Of a stretch of DNA of 64,000 nt, positions 59,414 to 64,000 are shown piece by piece; the stretch's first letter is position 1; each line of letters starts with the position of its first letter. The notes under the pieces are model-generated. The model was given only the letters and a program-made list of their open reading frames with translations. It had not been told where the DNA came from and did not search any database. The position numbers were made by a program, and so were the translations under genes. This DNA comes from Nonomuraea fuscirosea (GTDB taxonomy: Bacteria; Actinomycetota; Actinomycetes; Streptosporangiales; Streptosporangiaceae): assembly GCF_003001935.1 (NCBI RefSeq), contig NZ_PVNG01000004.1, positions 310,001-374,000 on the forward strand, written 5' to 3'.

Positions 59414-60277
59414 ATGGAATTCATCGTTCACGACACGCTGACGGCGATGGCCGATCTGCTGGAGCAGCCGCTGGAGCGGCGGCCCGGCCTGTTGCGGGAG
59501 GTGCTGGCGCCCATCCGCGAGGTGATCCCGATGCCCGGCGACATCGTCGACATCCACCAGCAGGGCGGCGGCTTCCTGGTCGACACCGAGGACCCGCGTT
59601 ACCTGCCCGCCGTGCGGCGCATGATCGAGGCCGACGTGCTCGGGCAGGTGCGGCACGAGCTGGAACGGGCCTCAGAGCGGCTGCACGGGGCCAAGCAGGT
59701 CGAATCGCTGCAGATCATGTTCATGATGGGCAACCCTGACAACGAGCACCTGATGACGACGGCCGGCGGCTACTACGGCATGGGCGGCGCGCCCGGCTGG
59801 CTCTACCTGCTGGCCTGGCCGTCGGAGGAGGTGCTCGGGCGGATCTGTCATCTGGCGGTGCACGAGTTCCACCACAACGTGCGCTACACCAACGTCGAGT
59901 GGAACCCGGTCACGGTGACCGTCGGCGAGCACGTGGTGGCCGAGGGGCTGGCCGAGGCGTTCGTCAGGGAACTGTCGGGGGCCGAGGCGATGGGGCCGTG
60001 GTCGTCGATGGTGCAAGGGGAGGCGTTCGACCGGGCGTACGAGCTGATCATGGCCGATTTCGATCTGGCCGGGATGCAGCACACGTCGGCGTACGTGCTG
60101 GGTGACAGCGCCATGGTCCGTTTCGGGCAGGAGCCGCGCGGCATTCCTGACATGGCGGGATACGCGGTCGGGCTGAACCTGGTGGACCGGGCGCTGGCCG
60201 CCACCGGGCTGAGCGCGGCGGAGGCGACCGTGCTGCCCGTCGCCGAGCTCATGCGGCGCGGCGGGATCCGTCCTTAG
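59414..60277 (+). CDS. DUF2268 putative Zn-dependent protease
   Basis: The 287-residue protein has a zincin motif HEFHH (His150, Glu151, His154) with a downstream acidic ligand in VAEGLAEAF (Glu177). This is the DUF2268 family of predicted soluble metalloproteases; substrates are unknown. The start is fixed by the MerR-type promoter. In many genomes DUF2268 genes stand next to a MerR regulator, but none is present in this window. Confidence 0.88.
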   Translation: MEFIVHDTLTAMADLLEQPLERRPGLLREVLAPIREVIPMPGDIVDIHQQGGGFLVDTEDPRYLPAVRRMIEADVLGQVRHELERASERLHGAKQVESLQIMFMMGNPDNEHLMTTAGGYYGMGGAPGWLYLLAWPSEEVLGRICHLAVHEFHHNVRYTNVEWNPVTVTVGEHVVAEGLAEAFVRELSGAEAMGPWSSMVQGEAFDRAYELIMADFDLAGMQHTSAYVLGDSAMVRFGQEPRGIPDMAGYAVGLNLVDRALAATGLSAAEATVLPVAELMRRGGIRP

Positions 60278-60338
60278 CCGGACGGGAGCCGTCGCCGAGC
60301 GGACGGGTGCTCCGTCGGTCGAGGCGGGTGTTCCGTCG

Positions 60339-60992
60339 TCAGTCGGACGGAGACACGAAGCCCGACTCGTAGGCGGCGATCACGGCCTGGGTGCGATCAC
60401 GGGCGCCCAGCTTGGCCAGCACGTTGCCCACGTGCGTCTTGACCGTCTCCTGGCTGACGACCAGATCGGCCGCGATCTCCTGGTTCGACAGGCCCTTGGT
60501 CATGAGGCGCAGCACGTCGCCCTCGCGGCCGGTCAGGCGGTCGATGCCGGGCACGCGGGCGGGGGAGGGGCTCGGAGTGCGGCGGCCGGCCAGTCTCCTG
60601 ATCGCGGCGGGGAACAGCAGCGACTCGCCCGACGCGACCAGCCGTACGGCCTGGACCAGATCGTCCGGACGCGTGCGCTTGAGCAGGAAGCCGCTGGCCC
60701 CGGCCAGCAGCGCGTCGTAGACGTGGTCGTCGTTCTCGAACGTGGTCACCACCAGCACCTTGGGCGGCTCGTCCAGCGCCATCAGCCGCTCGGTGGCGCG
60801 GATGCCGTCGAGGGCGGGCATGCGCACGTCCATGAGAACGACGTCGGGCCGCTCCCGGCGCACCACGGGCAGCACCGCGGCGCCGTCGGCGGCCTCACCG
60901 ACCACGCTGAGATCCGGCTCGGCGTCGAGGATGACGCGCAGACCGGCCCGGATGAGGTCCTCGTCGTCGGCGATCACGACTCTGAGTGTCAT
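60339..60992 (-). CDS. NarL-family response regulator
   Basis: The 217-residue regulator has a receiver domain (VVIADDEDLIRAGLRVIL; phosphoacceptor Asp55 in VVLMDVRMP; Lys in GFLLKRT) and a LuxR-type HTH (LTGREGDVLRLMTKGLSNQE, VVSQETVKTHVGNVLAKLG). Its ATG overlaps the kinase stop (ATGA), so the two form one two-component system. Confidence 0.96.
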   Translation of the reverse strand: MTLRVVIADDEDLIRAGLRVILDAEPDLSVVGEAADGAAVLPVVRRERPDVVLMDVRMPALDGIRATERLMALDEPPKVLVVTTFENDDHVYDALLAGASGFLLKRTRPDDLVQAVRLVASGESLLFPAAIRRLAGRRTPSPSPARVPGIDRLTGREGDVLRLMTKGLSNQEIAADLVVSQETVKTHVGNVLAKLGARDRTQAVIAAYESGFVSPSD

Positions 60993-62356
60993 GCACCCGA
61001 CCGTAGCGGGAGGCGGGCGGTGACCTGCCATCCGGCGTCGGTCGGGCCCGCCTGGAGGTCGCCGCGCAGCAGCCGTACGCGTTCGCGCATGCCCGCCACG
61101 CCCCTGCCTCCGGTCCGGGTCGCGCTGCCGTGGCGGCCGTCGTTGGCGACCTCCAGGCGCAGCTCGCCGTCCTCGACGGCGGCGGTCAGGCGCACGGGGC
61201 CGCGGCCGTGCCTGATCGCGTTCGTCAGGGCCTCTTGCAGGATCCGGTACGCCTCCCGCGACACCATGGCCGGCACCCCCGACAGATCGCCGACGTCCTG
61301 GTGCACCTCGGCTCCCGAGGCGTCCACGAGCGTACCGAGATCGGCCAGCGTCGCCTGAGGCGCGCGCCGGCCCGGCTGCGGCACGCGCGGACTCGCGTCC
61401 CCGTCAGGCGTCTCCCCATCAGATGTCTCCCCGTCAGGCGCCTTCCGGCCGGGCGTCTCCCCGTCAGGCGCCTCCTCATACGCGGCGCCGGCTGGGGAGC
61501 TTCCACGGGCCTTCTCGCGGTGGTCGCGTTCCGGTGCGGCAGCAGGACGGGGTTCCTCGCCGTGGCGCAGAACGCCGAGGACGTGGTCGAGGTCCTCCAG
61601 GGCGGCGCGGGCCGAATGCTCGATCGCGGCCAGCGCGGTCCTGGCCGTGCCCGGATCGCGGTCGAGGACCTTCCCCGCGGCGGCGGCCTGCAGAGTGACG
61701 ACGCTGAGCGCGTGTCCCACCGAGTCGTGCAGTTCGCGGGCCAGCCGGTTGCGCTCGGCCAGCGTCCTGGCCCGTTCTTCGGCGGCGGCCAGCCGTTCGG
61801 ACGGAGTGGGGCCGAGCAGGACGGGCGCCAGCCTGGCCAGCAGTTCGCCCGCGCCCGCCGCGAGCACGACCAGCGCCGCCAGCAGCGCCAGCCCGGCCAG
61901 CGCCCAGCCCACGGCGGGCCGGCCGGGGGCGACGTCCATGCCGAGCATCCTCGTCCCCCCGGTGAACGGGAGGGCGAGCGTGAACATCGTGAACGGCACG
62001 ATCGCCAGCGTGCAGCCGCTGACCACGCCGCCGACGCCCAGGTGCAGCGTGAACCAGGCGGCGGTGCGCCGCCGTTCCTCCCAGGACCTGCCCGCCTGCC
62101 GCGGCGGCGTCTCCACCCGCGCCCCGAGCAGGCCCTGCGCCGCGTTGAGCTCCAGCGCCCGCACCGGCAGGAACAGCCCGGTCACGGCCACCACGGGCAG
62201 CATCGCGACGAACACGCCCACCTCGAGCGGCAGCAGCAGGTCGGCCGGTCGGCCGCGCACCAGGCCCGAGATCAGCACCCCGACCATCATGTACGGCATC
62301 AGCAGCGCCCCGCCCAGGATGAGGCACGCCCATCGGCGAGGCAGGTTCCTTCTCAC
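60989..62356 (-). CDS. NarX-type sensor histidine kinase
   Basis: The 455-residue kinase has about four to five N-terminal membrane helices in residues 10-170 with little extracytoplasmic sequence, a HisKA_3 dimerisation domain with His210 in RLARELHDSVGHALSVV, and an ATPase domain (YRILQEALTNAIRHG, GGRGVAGMRERV). Between H-box and ATPase lies a linker with pentapeptide repeats (61397-61471). GTG 62356 is chosen because TACAAT ends 7 nt upstream and MRRNLPRR precedes the first helix; the longer reading to 62479 is not conserved. The signal may be membrane-borne. Confidence 0.92.
   Translation of the reverse strand: MRRNLPRRWACLILGGALLMPYMMVGVLISGLVRGRPADLLLPLEVGVFVAMLPVVAVTGLFLPVRALELNAAQGLLGARVETPPRQAGRSWEERRRTAAWFTLHLGVGGVVSGCTLAIVPFTMFTLALPFTGGTRMLGMDVAPGRPAVGWALAGLALLAALVVLAAGAGELLARLAPVLLGPTPSERLAAAEERARTLAERNRLARELHDSVGHALSVVTLQAAAAGKVLDRDPGTARTALAAIEHSARAALEDLDHVLGVLRHGEEPRPAAAPERDHREKARGSSPAGAAYEEAPDGETPGRKAPDGETSDGETPDGDASPRVPQPGRRAPQATLADLGTLVDASGAEVHQDVGDLSGVPAMVSREAYRILQEALTNAIRHGRGPVRLTAAVEDGELRLEVANDGRHGSATRTGGRGVAGMRERVRLLRGDLQAGPTDAGWQVTARLPLRSGA
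61397..61471 (-). repeat. 15-bp coding minisatellite (5 units) in the kinase linker
   Basis: Five units encode APDGE, TPGRK, APDGE, TSDGE, TPDGD. The first and third are identical at DNA level. Confidence 0.8.
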
Positions 62357-62363
62357 GCCAGCG

Positions 62364-62369
62364 ATTGTA
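62364..62369 (-). promoter_or_regulatory. -10 box of a leaderless promoter (histidine kinase)
   Basis: TACAAT on the minus strand ends 7 nt before the GTG at 62356. Confidence 0.55.
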
Positions 62370-62696
62370 TGCCGAGGCGAATTCGCGGCCCGGCGAGGGC
62401 TTATCAGTAATCCAGAGGAATGCACCCGTAATTTCGTCGGAATGCCGCCTGAAAAGCAGCCGAGAATGGCGTCCTTCATAGCGGGGGATGGTGCACGACC
62501 TGCCTTGACCAGTTGGCGGATTGCCGCCCGAAGCGAGCGCCGCCGTCCTCGGCCGGGAGGCAGTAAGGAGATCGGCGCGAAGTCGCTGCTGCCAGGTGGC
62601 CGAGGATCCGGCGCGCGGCACGACGCCGACCCGAATTCGCCAGGCGGGAATGGCGTCCCGCGGCATGACCCGGTTCGTTATCCGGATATATCGGGT

Positions 62697-62702
62697 TATC
62701 GT
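62697..62702 (+). promoter_or_regulatory. -10 box of a leaderless promoter (deacetylase)
   Basis: TATCGT ends exactly 6 nt before the ATG at 62709. Confidence 0.5.
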
Positions 62703-62708
62703 CGCGTC

Positions 62709-63596
62709 ATGACCGAACAGCAGCCCTGGCAGTGGGACGAGCCCACGTGGCGTGGCCACGTCGAGCGCGTGCGTGCCGGGCGGAGCCTGCGCCCCAGCTC
62801 CTGGCCCGGCGGCGCCCGCGTCGCCGTCGCCCTCTCCTTCGACTCCGACCACGAGACGCTCCCGCTGCGCGACGGCGAGACCCGGCCGGGCCGGCTCTCC
62901 CAGGGCGAGTACGGCTCCCGCGCCGCCGCCCCGCGCATCCTGCGCCTGCTGGAACAGCACCGCATCCCCGCCTCGTTCTTCGTGCCGGCGGTCTCGGCGC
63001 TGCTGCACCCCGGCGAGGTACGCGACTACGCCGCCGCCGGCCACGAGGTCGCCCTGCACGGCTGGATCCACGAACGCAACCTGCTGCTCGACCCGGCCAC
63101 CGAGCGCGAGCTGGCCTTCCGCGCCGCCGACACCCTGGAACGGCTCTCCGGCACCCGCCCCGTGGGCCTGCGCACCCCGTCGTGGGACTTCTCCGACCAC
63201 ACCCTCGCCATCACCCGCGAGCTGGGCCTGCGGTACGACTCCTCGCTCATGGCCGACGACGAGCCGTACGAGCTGCTGGCCGACGGCGAGCCGACCGGCG
63301 TGGTGGAGATCCCGGTCGAGTGGATCAGGGACGACGCGCCGTACCTGAGGATGGACCCGCAGACGGGGAGCCGGCCGTACACGCCGCCGCGGCAGGTGGC
63401 CGGGATCTGGCGCGACGAGTTCGACGCCGCCCTCGCGGAGGGCGGCCTGTTCCAGCTCACCATGCACCCGCACGTCATCGGCCACCGCTCCCGGATGATC
63501 GCGCTGAGCGGGCTGGTCGAGCACATCGGCGCGCACGACGGCGTCTGGTACGCCACCCACGCCGAGGTCGCCGCGTACGTCTGGGAGCACGCGTGA
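62709..63596 (+). CDS. Polysaccharide deacetylase family protein (NodB fold)
   Basis: The 295-residue CE4-type protein has the metal motif 1 (SFDSDHE, Asp45/Asp47), the HxxxH pair in HGWIH (His117, His121), the GLRTPSWDFS segment and a late TMHPHVIG. It has no signal peptide, so it is probably cytoplasmic and may act on a small amide, as PuuE-like members do, rather than on cell-wall polysaccharide. It is monocistronic with a leaderless promoter. Confidence 0.9.
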   Translation: MTEQQPWQWDEPTWRGHVERVRAGRSLRPSSWPGGARVAVALSFDSDHETLPLRDGETRPGRLSQGEYGSRAAAPRILRLLEQHRIPASFFVPAVSALLHPGEVRDYAAAGHEVALHGWIHERNLLLDPATERELAFRAADTLERLSGTRPVGLRTPSWDFSDHTLAITRELGLRYDSSLMADDEPYELLADGEPTGVVEIPVEWIRDDAPYLRMDPQTGSRPYTPPRQVAGIWRDEFDAALAEGGLFQLTMHPHVIGHRSRMIALSGLVEHIGAHDGVWYATHAEVAAYVWEHA

Positions 63597-63621
63597 CCGG
63601 GCGTGCGGCATCACAGCTTTA

Positions 63622-63634
63622 TTGCAGTATGCAA
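63622..63634. promoter_or_regulatory. TTGCA-N3-TGCAA palindrome upstream of the DUF3040 gene
   Basis: TTGCAGTATGCAA is a perfect 5+3+5 dyad. It has the shape of MarR-family sites, and no regulator gene is nearby. Confidence 0.35.
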
Positions 63635-63703
63635 CGTTCACTTCATGCGGCATGCTGAGTGCGGCTGAATGGTCAGTCACCGGCCGTCGAGGGGATGTGA
63701 GGC

Positions 63704-63994
63704 ATGGGCCTTTCCGGGGAGGAGAGCCGCGCGCTCGAGGAGATGGACGCGCGCCTGTCGAGGGAGGATCCCGAACTCGACGCGTTGCTGTCCGGAGCCT
63801 CCTCGGCGCGCAGGCGGGGGCCTCGCGGGCGGGACGGTCTTCTCCAGGTGTGGCTCATGCTGATGCTGCTGACCTGCGCCGTCTTCATGATGGGCATCGT
63901 CCTGATGCTGTCGTCGGGGGAGTACGCCTGCGCCGACGCGCAGTCCCGTGCCTGCGAGAACCCCGCTGACGCCAAGGTGCGGCTGCAGCGTTAG
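63704..63994 (+). CDS. DUF3040 domain-containing membrane protein
   Basis: The 96-residue protein begins MGLSGEESRALEEMDARLSR, EDPELDALL, the amphipathic N-terminus typical of DUF3040, followed by a single hydrophobic segment (about 47-69). DUF3040 proteins are small actinobacterial membrane proteins of unknown function, usually with two helices; only one clear helix is present here, followed by a short Cys-containing tail. TGAGGC precedes the ATG. Confidence 0.82.
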   Translation: MGLSGEESRALEEMDARLSREDPELDALLSGASSARRRGPRGRDGLLQVWLMLMLLTCAVFMMGIVLMLSSGEYACADAQSRACENPADAKVRLQR

Positions 63995-64000
63995 CCGGGT

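Larger units (their letters stand above)
62357..62708. other. 352-bp divergent region between the kinase and deacetylase genes
   Basis: No gene is supported. The two ends hold leaderless -10 boxes. A palindrome TATCCGGATA (62679-62688) lies just upstream of the deacetylase -10 box. The central part shows no conserved frame or structured RNA that could be recognised. Confidence 0.45.

Overview
The window is 64 kb of very GC-rich DNA with dense gene packing, many GTG and TTG starts, stop/start overlaps of the ATGA, GTGA and TTGA type, and marker genes typical of Actinomycetota: an HrdB-type principal sigma factor, RbpA, HelR, CvnD, FxsA, separate lnt and ppm genes, and a DUF5999 protein. The gene set suggests a filamentous actinomycete, probably of the Streptosporangiaceae (Nonomuraea-like). 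That placement is inference; no rRNA or tRNA gene, insertion sequence, prophage or CRISPR array was seen.

Layout. 0-6.7 kb: 3' end of gcvP, a TPR protein, an alpha/beta hydrolase, DUF5999, a TetR regulator and hrdB. 6.3-10.5 kb: a small secreted protein and the menaquinone genes menE/menC/menD. 10.6-17.3 kb: a 5'-3' exonuclease coupled to a PAS-PP2C phosphatase, an M24 peptidase, an HD protein, an ArsR-SRPBCC fusion coupled to a DHFR-like protein, and a PP2C-like protein. 17.4-21.1 kb: a repeat-expanded giant LuxR-family (LAL) regulator. 21.5-27.5 kb: a terpene synthase, an orphan CvnD GTPase, Lrp and ROK regulators, and helR. 28-33 kb: lnt-ppm lipoprotein and mannosyl-lipid genes, fxsA, a lipoprotein, rbpA. 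33.2-45.6 kb: a catabolic block with branched-chain keto-acid dehydrogenase (bkdABC), an Lrp regulator and the phenylacetyl-CoA pathway (paaZ, paaABCDE, an enoyl-CoA hydratase, paaR). 45.7-51.6 kb: a cation diffusion facilitator, a Cys-cluster protein, a hydrolase, a SigB/F-type sigma factor, a repeat protein and a membrane protein. 51-59 kb: an HxlR/NTF2 pair and a long minus-strand operon (MoxR, DUF58, VWA, RsmC-like, TrmH-like, GDPD, UMF1 MFS). 58.6-64 kb: a kinase-like N-lobe protein, a DUF2268 metalloprotease with a MerR-type promoter, a two-component system, a polysaccharide deacetylase and DUF3040.

How the genes work together. HrdB, RbpA and HelR all act on RNA polymerase, and rbpA carries a textbook SigR-type promoter. 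The paa genes convert phenylacetyl-CoA by epoxidation, isomerisation, ring opening and beta-oxidation. paaZ and paaA diverge across a TetR-type palindrome that PaaR probably binds. At least eleven genes have a TANNNT -10 box ending 6 or 7 nt before the start codon, so leaderless mRNAs appear common.

Most unusual points: (i) the LAL gene carries a 61-bp antisense copy of its own HTH-coding segment plus three separate in-frame minisatellites; (ii) 15-bp in-frame minisatellites also lengthen PaaC, the BkdC linker, a histidine-kinase linker and an unknown protein; (iii) helR has no ATG/GTG/TTG that would include its conserved N-terminus, and an ATT codon sits behind a good ribosome binding site; (iv) a terpene synthase with an altered NSE triad lies next to an orphan CvnD; (v) a MerR-type promoter has no MerR gene beside it.
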